In this document: positions 9,488 to 16,579 of the stretch, piece by piece | Layout: each line of letters opens with the position of its first letter | Numbering within the stretch: position 1 is the first letter of the stretch | Source: Hahellaceae bacterium | GTDB lineage: Bacteria > Pseudomonadota > Gammaproteobacteria > Pseudomonadales > Oleiphilaceae | Direction of reading: 5' to 3' | Length of the DNA stretch: 64,000 bases | Assembly (NCBI GenBank): GCA_016716085.1 | Contig: JADJWY010000008.1 | Span: forward strand, 372,001-436,000 | Program-made: the position numbers and the translations under genes | The notes under the pieces: model-generated | Seen by the model: only the letters and a program-made list of their open reading frames with translations | What the model was told of the DNA's origin: nothing | Database searches by the model: none

Positions 9488-9856
9488 TTAATCGAGGGCG
9501 TCCTGGCAGCGGGCTTTGGCTTCTTCCAGTTCTTTCTGCATCAGGCGAATGTCGGTCAGTTGTTGTTTGAGTTGCTCCTGACGCGCATTGATTTTGTTCA
9601 TCAGCAGGTTCAACTGCTCGCGGTTGCCGGTGGCCGGGTTGTAAAGGCTTAGAATCTGACGCGACTCTGCCAGACTGAAGCCCAGGCGTTTGCCGCGCAG
9701 GATCAGCTTCAGCATGACACGGTCACGCTCGTGATAGATGCGATTTTGACCCTGACGCTCGGGTGCCAGCAAACCCTCCGCTTCATAGAAGCGAATCGTG
9801 CGGGTGGTGACATCGAATTCACGCGAGAGGTCACTGATGGAGTAAGTTTTGGCCAA
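9488..9856 (-). CDS. liuR: MerR-family regulator of the liu operon, LiuR
   Basis: This 122-residue MerR-type protein has an N-terminal winged helix-turn-helix (YSISDLSREFDVTTRTIRFYEAEGLL, about residues 5-30, shown here in two parts of the same helix-turn-helix region), a second wing to about residue 70, and a C-terminal coiled coil. It has no metal-binding cysteine pattern. It is the first gene of the leftward operon. A perfect inverted repeat in its promoter (9920-9941) fits LiuR-type sites known from comparative genomics. Autoregulation and control of liuABCDE-aacS by a branched-chain acyl-CoA intermediate is the known behaviour of the family. Here it is inferred. Confidence 0.93.
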   Translation of the reverse strand: MAKTYSISDLSREFDVTTRTIRFYEAEGLLAPERQGQNRIYHERDRVMLKLILRGKRLGFSLAESRQILSLYNPATGNREQLNLLMNKINARQEQLKQQLTDIRLMQKELEEAKARCQDALD

Positions 9857-9911
9857 AAGGGGCTCGCTTATGTTGAGTCATTGAGCGTGTGGTTCACGCA
9901 GTAGTAGGGTT

Positions 9912-9941
9912 ATTGTATGTTGACGTTTACGTAAACGTCAA
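9912..9941 (-). promoter_or_regulatory. liu operon promoter with LiuR-type palindromic operator
   Basis: Positions 9920-9941 form a perfect 22-bp inverted repeat with half-site TTGACGTTTAC. Read leftward, TTGACG (9936-9941) can serve as -35 and TACAAT (9912-9917) as -10, separated by 18 bp. The operator therefore overlaps the -35 and fills most of the spacer, the usual arrangement for MerR-family control. Start-site and binding are not shown by the sequence. Confidence 0.8.
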
Positions 9942-10058
9942 TTGATTGTGGCAAGACAGTGGTCAGATTTTCGTGTGGATGTCTTCTATGCTGTTTAGAT
10001 TAATTTGGTGTTGCGTTATGGCTGACCGCATCCGCAACCTAGAAGAGGAGATCCCGCG

Positions 10059-10997
10059 TTGAAAGTGACCATTCCCCAAGATCCCGACTGGAAAGTCCAG
10101 CGCCTCAAACGCTGGAACAAAGTGTGGGAGTATGGCTTGAGAACGAACGATATTTCCAAGCAAGAGCAGAAAGTTGAGGATGAGGTGGTTGCCGCGCAAA
10201 AGGAATGGTATGTCAACGGAGATTTAAATCCGTTGATTGATCTGCCTGATACGCCTAAACAATACTTCGCATTGGACATGATTAGCGTCTTGCAATTTGC
10301 ACCAATAGAGAATATCCAGGACTACTGTAAGTTCTTTCAGGAATATTCGGTTTGGCTCTCCGAGAGATCAAGAGACTTATGGGATCCTCGCGTTCAAGAC
10401 AGAGATCGCCGATTCACATCCGGCTTTTTTCACCTGTATATCAACGAAAACCTCGACTCCACCCCGGCCATTTTCGAGCATATGCTGAAATTGCTGCTGC
10501 CCGATGAAAATGGCTGGGTGACCTTTCCCATGAAGCTGGGCGTAGATGGCTGGCAACCCCGGCAACAAGTCGCGCTGTGTGACTGTGCTAGCGATATTTT
10601 AAAGCGGCTCCAGGATTATTTGTTTGGTGACGAGTATACCTATCTAGGGTATAGCCATGTTGTAGTCGCGTTGGAGTGTGTGAAGTACATCCAGGATCTG
10701 AACCCCAAATATTTCGATACAGTTCTTATTGAGGGACGCTTAAGGCCCCCACCTCCGCCCCCCACACCCCGTGTGGTCGGTAGTGCCGGTCAACAATTGA
10801 GAAGAGCGGCGTTTGGAAATCTGCTGGGTTACAAGAGTGGAATGGAGAACTATGAGGGACCGCTTCGCCACAACGATCCGGCTGTCGAACAACAGTTGCG
10901 CGCCCTGATCGAGAGTTTGCCCATGCCGCCGGAATACCACCGGCTGATTGAGTTTATTCATGCGCATCCGGATGATTATGTGACCCGGAGTGAGTAG
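10059..10997 (+). CDS. Hypothetical protein, 312 residues
   Basis: No family was recognised. The start is TTG at 10059: a strong AGAAGAGGAG lies 8 bases upstream and no in-frame ATG fits better. The protein is soluble and rich in Trp, Tyr and charged residues, with no signal peptide or membrane segment. A helical body (residues 1-225) is followed by a run of six or more prolines near 228-234 and a short C-terminal domain. The next gene begins 3 bp downstream, so the two form an operon. The size, composition and orphan position resemble immunity proteins of polymorphic toxin systems, but no toxin gene lies beside it. That idea is only a guess. Confidence 0.75.
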   Translation: MKVTIPQDPDWKVQRLKRWNKVWEYGLRTNDISKQEQKVEDEVVAAQKEWYVNGDLNPLIDLPDTPKQYFALDMISVLQFAPIENIQDYCKFFQEYSVWLSERSRDLWDPRVQDRDRRFTSGFFHLYINENLDSTPAIFEHMLKLLLPDENGWVTFPMKLGVDGWQPRQQVALCDCASDILKRLQDYLFGDEYTYLGYSHVVVALECVKYIQDLNPKYFDTVLIEGRLRPPPPPPTPRVVGSAGQQLRRAAFGNLLGYKSGMENYEGPLRHNDPAVEQQLRALIESLPMPPEYHRLIEFIHAHPDDYVTRSE

Positions 10998-11000
10998 GGG

Positions 11001-11291
11001 ATGGCAGCTAAAGAAACCAACCTCTATGACGTCAGAATCGTGGCTAAATACGCGTCGATAGTGGACACCTTTTACGAGTACCTGGAAATGGCTTACGGAG
11101 AGGATGCAGATTTCAGTGATGCGCAGTGCCGTGCCATCCTGCAGAAAGTCATGGCAGATCTGGGGCATCCTGATCTCGACATGCAAAAGCTGAACAGATC
11201 CTACCGGCATTTTATGGAGACTGTGGATTTGGAGGCGTATCCCGAAGCGCTGGTTGAATGCCCGGATCTGGACAAGTATTTCGAGGATTGA
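11001..11291 (+). CDS. Hypothetical small acidic protein, 96 residues
   Basis: No family was recognised. It is an acidic, probably all-helical soluble protein, starting at ATG 11001 only 3 bp after the preceding unknown gene. It has many Asp/Glu, a DADFSDAQCRAIL stretch near residue 35, and no membrane or signal segment. It ends 10 bp before the convergent signal peptidase gene. Its job is presumably linked to the 312-residue partner upstream, since they share strand and almost touch. Confidence 0.7.
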   Translation: MAAKETNLYDVRIVAKYASIVDTFYEYLEMAYGEDADFSDAQCRAILQKVMADLGHPDLDMQKLNRSYRHFMETVDLEAYPEALVECPDLDKYFED

Positions 11292-11300
11292 TTGAAAGGA

Positions 11301-11993
11301 TTAGTCGATGGACCTCAACACACGCCGAGGCTCAACGAACGAAAACCAGACAAACTCAACTTTACCAATCAGGTAAGTGTCCGTCACCCAGCCAAAGCGA
11401 CGGCTGTCCACGCTGCGGTTGGGGTTATCACCTTCGAGAAACAATTCGGTGCCGGCTACGGCAGTACGTATCCGGGTGAGGCGTTTGGCCAATGCCATAC
11501 CCGAAGCGGATCGCTTGATAATCAAAATATCCTTGATCGTCGGCGAAGCCGTGTCGTAAGCCCAGGTATTTACCATCACGATGTCACCCCGCTGCAGCGT
11601 GGGGTGCATGGAGTCGGAGGGTATCTGGTAGAGATCAAAACCAAACCACTGACTTTTGTAGGTATGGCAACTGATGATCATGCCGCCATTGATCAAAACG
11701 AGCACTAACAGCATTAACCCCCGTCGCCAGGCCGGAGTGACCTTGGTGTTCTCTCTTTGAAGCATCCAACCCGCAACCCAACTCGCGCCATGCAGTGTCA
11801 GCAGACCGACCAACATGATCGTGAAGCCCTCGGGTGTTACAACCCAGCGTAATCCACTAAATACACAGACCCAAACCAAACCGAGAAACGGTACCATGAT
11901 GGCTTTGTACGGTTTCCCGAATACGCAATAGGCACCGCCTGGAATGCCCAGGGCAAGGATGAGTGACGGTATGCGATTAGTGTTTATCTGCAT
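11301..11993 (-). CDS. Signal peptidase I-like serine protease with a long membrane N-terminus
   Basis: This 230-residue S26-family protein has the box-B motif PSDSMHPTLQRGD with nucleophile Ser128, the general-base region GMALAKRLTRI with Lys170, and the terminal signature EGDNPNRSVDSRRFG at 187-201. The N-terminal 110 residues hold about four hydrophobic segments before the catalytic serine. Housekeeping LepB proteins have one or two, so this is probably an accessory peptidase. It would remove signal peptides on the outer face of the inner membrane. It stands alone and converges with the unknown pair on its 3' side, so its substrate is not indicated. Confidence 0.85.
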   Translation of the reverse strand: MQINTNRIPSLILALGIPGGAYCVFGKPYKAIMVPFLGLVWVCVFSGLRWVVTPEGFTIMLVGLLTLHGASWVAGWMLQRENTKVTPAWRRGLMLLVLVLINGGMIISCHTYKSQWFGFDLYQIPSDSMHPTLQRGDIVMVNTWAYDTASPTIKDILIIKRSASGMALAKRLTRIRTAVAGTELFLEGDNPNRSVDSRRFGWVTDTYLIGKVEFVWFSFVEPRRVLRSID

Positions 11994-12065
11994 GGATTGC
12001 AGGCATAAGAACGGATTTAGTTGGGATAGGGTATAGGGATGATAGCATCCGATAGGCGAAGCGCC

Positions 12066-12098
12066 TTAATTTATGCCACAACTTGTGGCACAAATTAA
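12066..12098. repeat. 33-bp near-perfect palindrome
   Basis: The two arms pair at 15 of 16 positions around a central C at 12082 (core TGCCACAACTTGTGGCA). It lies in the 119-bp gap between the signal peptidase gene and the DUF4351 remnant, at the edge of the toxin-antitoxin island. No T-run follows on either strand, so a classical terminator is unlikely. A protein-binding site or a leftover mobile-element end are alternatives. Confidence 0.6.
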
Positions 12099-12112
12099 GC
12101 TGTCTTCACTGA

Positions 12113-12454
12113 TCAGGCAAAAAACTGTTCCAGACTATCGGCATCGAATATCCGATCGGCCCACACCTCCAGCTGCTCACGGTTAGCCTGTTGCAGTTTT
12201 TCGGTTGCCCAATCCGGCAATGAGCCGAAACGTTTGGTCAATTGTTTGGCCAGCAGCGCGAGTTCGCCTTGTTCAATACCTTTTGCAATACCTTCTTTGA
12301 ACCCGTCATCCCACCAGGGTTGGGTCCAGGATTTCACACGTTCTGCCAACATGGCATGCATCTCCGTTAAATCACGTACTGGGTCTATTTGGCCAGCACC
12401 CGGCAGAGTTGCTGCGGGCTTTCCGCGTTTTCTGCCCGTATCAAGGCGACCCAA
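12113..12454 (-). pseudogene. C-terminal remnant of an Rpn-family nuclease (DUF4351 end)
   Basis: The last 113 codons match the tail of Rpn/PD-(D/E)XK transposase-like nucleases. They hold DLTEMHAMLAERVKSW, a charged linker, then the DUF4351-like LTKRFGSLPDWATEKL and a final EQLEVWADRIFDA. Full-length relatives are about 300 residues with the nuclease core first, and that core is absent here. The only in-frame start is a TTG in unlikely sequence, and the neighbouring antitoxin gene begins within 40 bp upstream. Another frame stays open for about 33 codons just upstream, so a frameshift may also be involved. It is best read as a truncated relic. Confidence 0.6.
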
Positions 12455-12489
12455 TGGTCTTGAAGATAGATGGAGCAGTCGTTTAGCGG

Positions 12490-12825
12490 CTATGCGTTTG
12501 CAAGCGTCAGATGTCCGATCGGTTCGGCTGCCGGCCGCACCCTGATTTCGATGTCGTAGCCGAGGCGATTCAGACAGTCCATCAGCTTGCGCTCAGACAG
12601 ATTAGTGAAGTCACCGCGCATCATTCCCGACACCTTCGGTTGCGGTATGCCCATGCGCTTGGCTGCTTCTTGTTGATTCAGGCCGAGGGCGCGCATCGCT
12701 TTTCTAATCTCGACCACCAGGCCAGTCTTGATCTTTAGTTTCTCGGCGTTTGGAAGTTCCAGGTCAGCGAAAACGTTGCCCGAACTGCGTTGGGTTTCGA
12801 TACCATCAATGATTCGTTTTTGCAT
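12490..12825 (-). CDS. XRE-family antitoxin (HigA-like)
   Basis: This 111-residue protein has a helix-turn-helix at about residues 50-75 (LNQQEAAKRMGIPQPKVSGM). It belongs to the single-domain XRE antitoxins that follow HigB/Gp49-type toxins. It should bind the toxin and repress its own operon. Its start overlaps the end of the toxin reading frame by 20 bp, the normal gene order for this family (toxin first). The antitoxin frame is intact while its toxin partner is broken, so it is now an orphan antitoxin that could still act as a repressor or protect against related toxins. Confidence 0.85.
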   Translation of the reverse strand: MQKRIIDGIETQRSSGNVFADLELPNAEKLKIKTGLVVEIRKAMRALGLNQQEAAKRMGIPQPKVSGMMRGDFTNLSERKLMDCLNRLGYDIEIRVRPAAEPIGHLTLANA

Positions 12826-13125
12826 TTCGTAGCTCCTGTGCCAATGCCTCGGCCACCTTCAACCGAGCGCGGATGATGTCCATGTCTGCTTTCGGCGTGG
12901 CGATCCCGCTCTTACTCTTTTTCTGAAAACAGTGCAGGACAAATACTGCTTCCGCGAACTTAACCGTATAGACGGCTCGGTACGTACCGCCGACGGCGTC
13001 TTCGACGACCTCCAGCACGCCAGCGACAGCGCATAACCGAAACGGCGACGCACGTTGGGCGGCAGTGCCATCAAATCCTTGTAGCTGCTCGCAATCCATT
13101 CGAGCGGTTTTTCTTTTTCTATCAT
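12806..13125 (-). pseudogene. HigB/Gp49-type toxin, disrupted by a frameshifting internal deletion
   Basis: The N-terminal 36 codons (from ATG at 13123-13125) read MIEKEKPLEWIASSYKDL and on to RRRFGYALSLA in one frame. At about 13020 the family-like sequence jumps to another frame and continues GVLEVVEDAVGGTYRAVYTV through FAEAVFVLHCFQKKSKSG to the end. Intact relatives carry roughly 20 more residues between these parts. The break is therefore a short deletion that is not a multiple of three, not just a one-base shift. The result should be no RelE-fold mRNA interferase. The intact antitoxin overlaps its 3' end. Confidence 0.75.
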
Positions 13126-13184
13126 GAGGTATCGCCACGATTCATGGAGGCAGTTTATACCTGATCAGGTAAAGTCACAAGTGA

Positions 13185-13550
13185 GACGCCGACGGCACGC
13201 CGGATACCGTGGACTGGCAGGGCGTGTACTTCAGGGCTGAAGATGCCGCTACCCTGGGACCGGGTCTGTTGCATCGGGCCGACACCCAGAAACGTCTGGA
13301 TCAGAGCATCGGTCTGCTGACCCAGATCACTCAGGAGGATTACCGCAACACGGATATTCTCATCTTCCGCGAGTCTACCGGGCAGTTGATCCTGCACCGA
13401 CGGGGACTGAGCGATGCAGAAATTCAGGGGCGTCCCCAGACCGGGTTTGATGAGACCGACAACAGCCAGTTTGCCTCCACCCTGAAAATGGCCGCACCGT
13501 TTCAGCACCGCGAAGCCGATCACCCCAAACCGGATGGCGGATTGCTATAG
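13185..13550 (+). pseudogene. Unidentified gene fragment lacking a start region
   Basis: This rightward frame is open from just after a TGA at 13182. It encodes a continuous protein-like stretch (DGTPDTVDWQGVYFRAED, later LDQSIGLLTQITQEDYRN) with no start codon supported by a ribosome-binding site; the first candidate is GTG 13209. It looks like an internal or C-terminal piece of a larger protein stranded between the broken toxin and the PIN gene, whose 3' end it overlaps by 31 bp on the opposite strand. The family is not recognised. Confidence 0.35.
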
Positions 13551-14014
13551 TGCATTCTGTCCTCCTTCAAACAAGTCAGCACCAGCGGTGGTCTCAGGTC
13601 AATCAAATCAAGAATAAAGTCATCGGGATGCTGGGCAACAACGTTGTAGGGCTTAAGGTTTTCAGTCGGAAAGTCTTTTAGATTTGCCGTAACGATTATT
13701 TCTGCGTTGGCGCGTAGAGCAGCGGCCAAAACATGACGATCATCTTGGTCAGGTAATGTCAGGCCATCGATCGCAGGCTCAAAACCGGTAACCAGCGAAT
13801 CCGGAATGGCGCGGATCATCATCTCCCGAAGCCCTTCCAGTTTTTCCCGGCTAAGATCGGGACGTTTGAGTAAAAGATTGCGAATCCATTCCTCATGAAT
13901 ATCCATCGTCCAGCGTGCGCGAAAAAGATCTGTTTGTGCGAGGAACATGAGGATGCTACGCAGCGGTGCCGGATAAAGCACATTGGCGTCGTAGATGACA
14001 GTGAAAGACGCCAT
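13520..14014 (-). CDS. PIN-domain ribonuclease toxin
   Basis: This 164-residue PIN protein has the acidic residues expected of the metal-dependent RNase site: Asp9 in IYDANVLYP, Glu41/Glu42, the LPDQDDRHVL cluster with Asp89-92, and Asp114 in TANLKDFP. It begins directly after the stop of the HTH gene with no gap, so the two form a two-gene module of antitoxin then toxin. The family (PIN_3-like) is larger than VapC. Cleavage of tRNA or mRNA is known for PIN toxins in general, but the target here is unknown. Confidence 0.85.
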   Translation of the reverse strand: MASFTVIYDANVLYPAPLRSILMFLAQTDLFRARWTMDIHEEWIRNLLLKRPDLSREKLEGLREMMIRAIPDSLVTGFEPAIDGLTLPDQDDRHVLAAALRANAEIIVTANLKDFPTENLKPYNVVAQHPDDFILDLIDLRPPLVLTCLKEDRMHYSNPPSGLG

Positions 14015-14470
14015 TTATTCCATCAGGCCCATTTCTTGTGACAGTTGTGCCAACTTTGCCATAGCCTTTTTGCTTTCGGTCTTTTGTTGGGCTTTGTATT
14101 CCATTAGATCACTGAAATATATTTTGCGTCGATTACCTGCCATGTGGAATGGCAGTTTGCCGGCATCCAGAACCTGACTGATCAGATACGGTCGGGAGAT
14201 ATTCAGAAAATCAGCCGCTTGTTGGGTTGTCAGCTCCGCATGAATCGGAATGATGGAAATGGCGTTGCCAAGCGCCATTTGGTTCAGAATATCTGCCAGC
14301 ATATGGATCGCCTTGATGGGCACAGTGATGTCCTGGTTGTCATCGATCAGTCGCAGATTAGCCTGATCGCCCTGGCCTGTGCAGGCTGCCAGAATGCGTC
14401 CACTGGTCGCCGCCAGTTCAGCTTCCTGCTCACTGGGCATGTCGTAAAAATGGTTCTGTTGTGTCGCCAC
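14015..14470 (-). CDS. HTH (excisionase-type) antitoxin partner of the PIN toxin
   Basis: This is a 151-residue protein from GTG at 14468-14470; GAGG lies 8 bases upstream. A GTG three codons earlier sits inside that ribosome-binding site and is less likely. A helix-turn-helix of the MerR/excisionase type is at the centre (LTTQQAADFLNISRPYLISQ, near residues 81-100). A Lys/Gln-rich tail probably contacts the PIN toxin. A perfect palindrome overlapping its promoter fits autorepression. It abuts the PIN gene with no intergenic base. Confidence 0.85.
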   Translation of the reverse strand: MATQQNHFYDMPSEQEAELAATSGRILAACTGQGDQANLRLIDDNQDITVPIKAIHMLADILNQMALGNAISIIPIHAELTTQQAADFLNISRPYLISQVLDAGKLPFHMAGNRRKIYFSDLMEYKAQQKTESKKAMAKLAQLSQEMGLME

Positions 14471-14502
14471 GGCAAACACCTCGTCTAACTGTGTGCTTTC
14501 GT

Positions 14503-14533
14503 TTAAGTATACTTAATCAGATATTATTCGCAA
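14503..14533 (-). promoter_or_regulatory. Promoter and palindromic operator of the HTH/PIN module
   Basis: Positions 14503-14516 are a perfect 14-bp palindrome (TTAAGTATACTTAA). Read leftward, the -10-like TATACT (14506-14511) lies inside it and a -35-like TTGCGA (14528-14533) sits 16 bp upstream. The arrangement suggests that the HTH protein, alone or with the PIN toxin, blocks its own promoter. Repeats of ATATTCG just upstream (14523-14555) may be accessory sites. Confidence 0.55.
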
Positions 14534-14668
14534 TATTCGACCATATTCGAAATATTGGAATAGGGTGCGTTTTGGGTGAACGGCCAACTCACGAATGCTC
14601 CGGCTAGCTCGGACTGAATTCACACCGACAAGGTCCGGCAAAATGCCTCACTGGTGCCCCTGGTGAAC

Positions 14669-15871
14669 TCAATTCCCAACACCGGTCGCCGGGAATAACC
14701 CTGGCATCCATCGCTCGGCATACTTGGCTGGAAAGGCCACATAAAGCGGCGATCGTGAGCTTGCGGAAGTAATGGCGCCTGTTTTTAGCAGTGCTGACGT
14801 TATGCGACGTCCGGCTCTGTCGCTCATGCCGAGTAAAGAGACAACTTCGCCGCGCTCCAATCTGCCCTGAAAAAGAAGGGAGCGCAGAACAACATCCGAT
14901 TTGGGCGGCAGTCTTCCACCGCGTATTTCTTCTTTAGCCCAGATCAAGATCCGGTCTCTTAAACGCTCGACCTGCATTAGCGTGCGCATAAATTCAACCT
15001 GATCGATACACGTGCGCAGGAAAAATTCAACAAAGGAGGCTAACGCTGCTTCGCTAAGATTGCCTCGCCCGTCAAGATCGCCGCGCCGTGCGCCGTCACA
15101 CGCCTGCAAATGTGCCTTGTAGTCCTTTTCCTGCCGTGCCAGACCGCGAGTGACTGACCATAATCCCCTCGTATCAAGGGCGTCACGCAACATGGCATAA
15201 GACATCAGTCGGGCAACGCGGCCATTGCCGTCTGTGAAAGGATGGACCCAGAGCAGGCGATGATGGGCGCAGGCTGCCGCGAGAATCGCCTGAATACGAC
15301 CTGCTCCTGCATACGCCCGTTGCAGACGCTCCAGAAAGCGGGGCACGGCGCCAGGGCTGGGTGGAAGATGGCGTCCGACCTGAACATAACGTTCACGCAG
15401 TTGACCCGGCAAAACCGAAATTTGCTCTTTGCTTTTCGGGTCCTCCGCAGAGAGCAGGTCTTGCGGTAGTAACGCGCAAAATCGTTGATGTATTTCTATG
15501 ATTGAGGTGACTGATGTGGGAGGCTCTTTCAAACCACCCTCATCAATCCACTTCTGCACAGTGATATGCGCCTTTGCCTCTAACTGCAGATCACGTTTTT
15601 TCGGATCGCTACTGTAATCACCATTCAAGGCCCGCTCGATGTCGACGGGATGCGTGTCATGGCCTTCAATCAGGTTGGAGTAGTAGCAATTCATCGAGCG
15701 CACAAGAACGGCCAGGGCCGAAGCCATGGATTCGGGAAGGCTGGCGCGAAAGGCGGCTGATTTCTCCGCCAGTTCAAGGGCGAGATCATTAAGCGGTGCT
15801 CGCTTGGGGGAGCCTTCTGAAACCATTAAGGGTTCAAAAAGTGCTATCGATTCGCCATCATCCTGAATCAT
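14669..15871 (-). CDS. Fic-domain protein (probable AMP-transferase), class II
   Basis: This 400-residue protein carries the Fic active-site loop HPFTDGNGR at 210-218, with catalytic His210. An N-terminal inhibitory motif of the type S-x3-E-G lies at 65-70 (SNLIEG), which marks a class II self-inhibited Fic enzyme. The C-terminal quarter (about 305-385) looks like a winged helix, as in many free-standing bacterial Fic proteins. Such enzymes attach AMP from ATP to a target protein hydroxyl. The target is unknown. It stands alone among toxin-antitoxin modules on the same strand, which fits a mobile or addictive role without needing a separate antitoxin. Confidence 0.9.
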   Translation of the reverse strand: MIQDDGESIALFEPLMVSEGSPKRAPLNDLALELAEKSAAFRASLPESMASALAVLVRSMNCYYSNLIEGHDTHPVDIERALNGDYSSDPKKRDLQLEAKAHITVQKWIDEGGLKEPPTSVTSIIEIHQRFCALLPQDLLSAEDPKSKEQISVLPGQLRERYVQVGRHLPPSPGAVPRFLERLQRAYAGAGRIQAILAAACAHHRLLWVHPFTDGNGRVARLMSYAMLRDALDTRGLWSVTRGLARQEKDYKAHLQACDGARRGDLDGRGNLSEAALASFVEFFLRTCIDQVEFMRTLMQVERLRDRILIWAKEEIRGGRLPPKSDVVLRSLLFQGRLERGEVVSLLGMSDRAGRRITSALLKTGAITSASSRSPLYVAFPAKYAERWMPGLFPATGVGN

Positions 15872-16045
15872 TTTGCGCTCGTTTTGGCCGGTTTGCCTGT
15901 CGGTAATGAAGTTGTAATTATTTCAATTATATCAGACGTATAAGGTTATTTAAAATGAGAGGGTGTCCGCCAAATTGGCCGCTTTTCTGGCCGGTTTAGA
16001 AAGTGCTTTGTCTGCCCAATTTGCATCACTAAGATGCGCAAGAAC

Positions 16046-16579
16046 TCAGGCAAATAAATCCGCCACGGTGGTCATCGGCAGAAACAGCCGCAACGGATTC
16101 GGCTCCTTCGTTTCAAGTGGTTTAAAACCGTACTGTTCATAAAATCCTCTTACTTTGTCGTCAATAGAATCGACAACGATGGCGTGAGAAGGTAAATGAG
16201 CATTGATTTTAAGGCAGTGCTGTAAGGATTGTATCAGGGTGATTTTTCCTAAGCCCAGGTTGTGCATTTTCTGGTGAACCGCAAGCTGGGCAATCAGCAT
16301 GACAGGAATTGGGTAGCGAGGAAGCTTTTTGGCCAGGGACGGCGGAAGTGAGTCTCGTTTTAGCTCGGTGTGGGACAGGGTATAAAAGCTGCAGATATCA
16401 GCTTTTGCTCTGCTGGATTCCGTTAAAGCGGGCAAAACCATCGTTTTGCTAATGCCGGCATCCCTGAGTCGAACAGCCGATTGCTGGATGAAATCGTTCA
16501 GGTCCTTTCTGCCACAATCGAATGTTCGGCGTTCATGGAGCGCTTTGGCGAGTTCTTCAAAGCAGTCTGCGGGCCTCAC
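16046..16579 (-). CDS. GNAT acetyltransferase toxin (TacT/AtaT-like)
   Basis: This 177-residue GNAT-fold protein starts RPADCFEELAKALHERRTFD and continues CGRKDLNDFI, the usual opening of DUF1778-linked acetyltransferase toxins. The acetyl-CoA loop lies near 110 (HNLGLGKITLIQ) and FYEQYGFKPL near 150 is the C-terminal GNAT signature containing the conserved tyrosine. Family members acetylate the amino acid on charged tRNAs and stop translation. It begins exactly where the DUF1778 antitoxin ends (16579/16580), so the two are co-translated. Confidence 0.9.
   Translation of the reverse strand: MRPADCFEELAKALHERRTFDCGRKDLNDFIQQSAVRLRDAGISKTMVLPALTESSRAKADICSFYTLSHTELKRDSLPPSLAKKLPRYPIPVMLIAQLAVHQKMHNLGLGKITLIQSLQHCLKINAHLPSHAIVVDSIDDKVRGFYEQYGFKPLETKEPNPLRLFLPMTTVADLFA

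Noticed and set aside
10041..11291. PoNi or other named immunity protein for the unknown pair
   Set aside because: No diagnostic motif could be matched by eye, so no family name was given.
12066..12098. Integron attC site or insertion-sequence end
   Set aside because: The palindrome has no attC core sites and no second copy was seen in the window; no transposase or integrase gene is near.
13155..13523. Leftward 122-codon frame opposite the unidentified fragment
   Set aside because: The rightward frame is more protein-like, and the leftward one has no start signal or recognisable features. Neither is certain.
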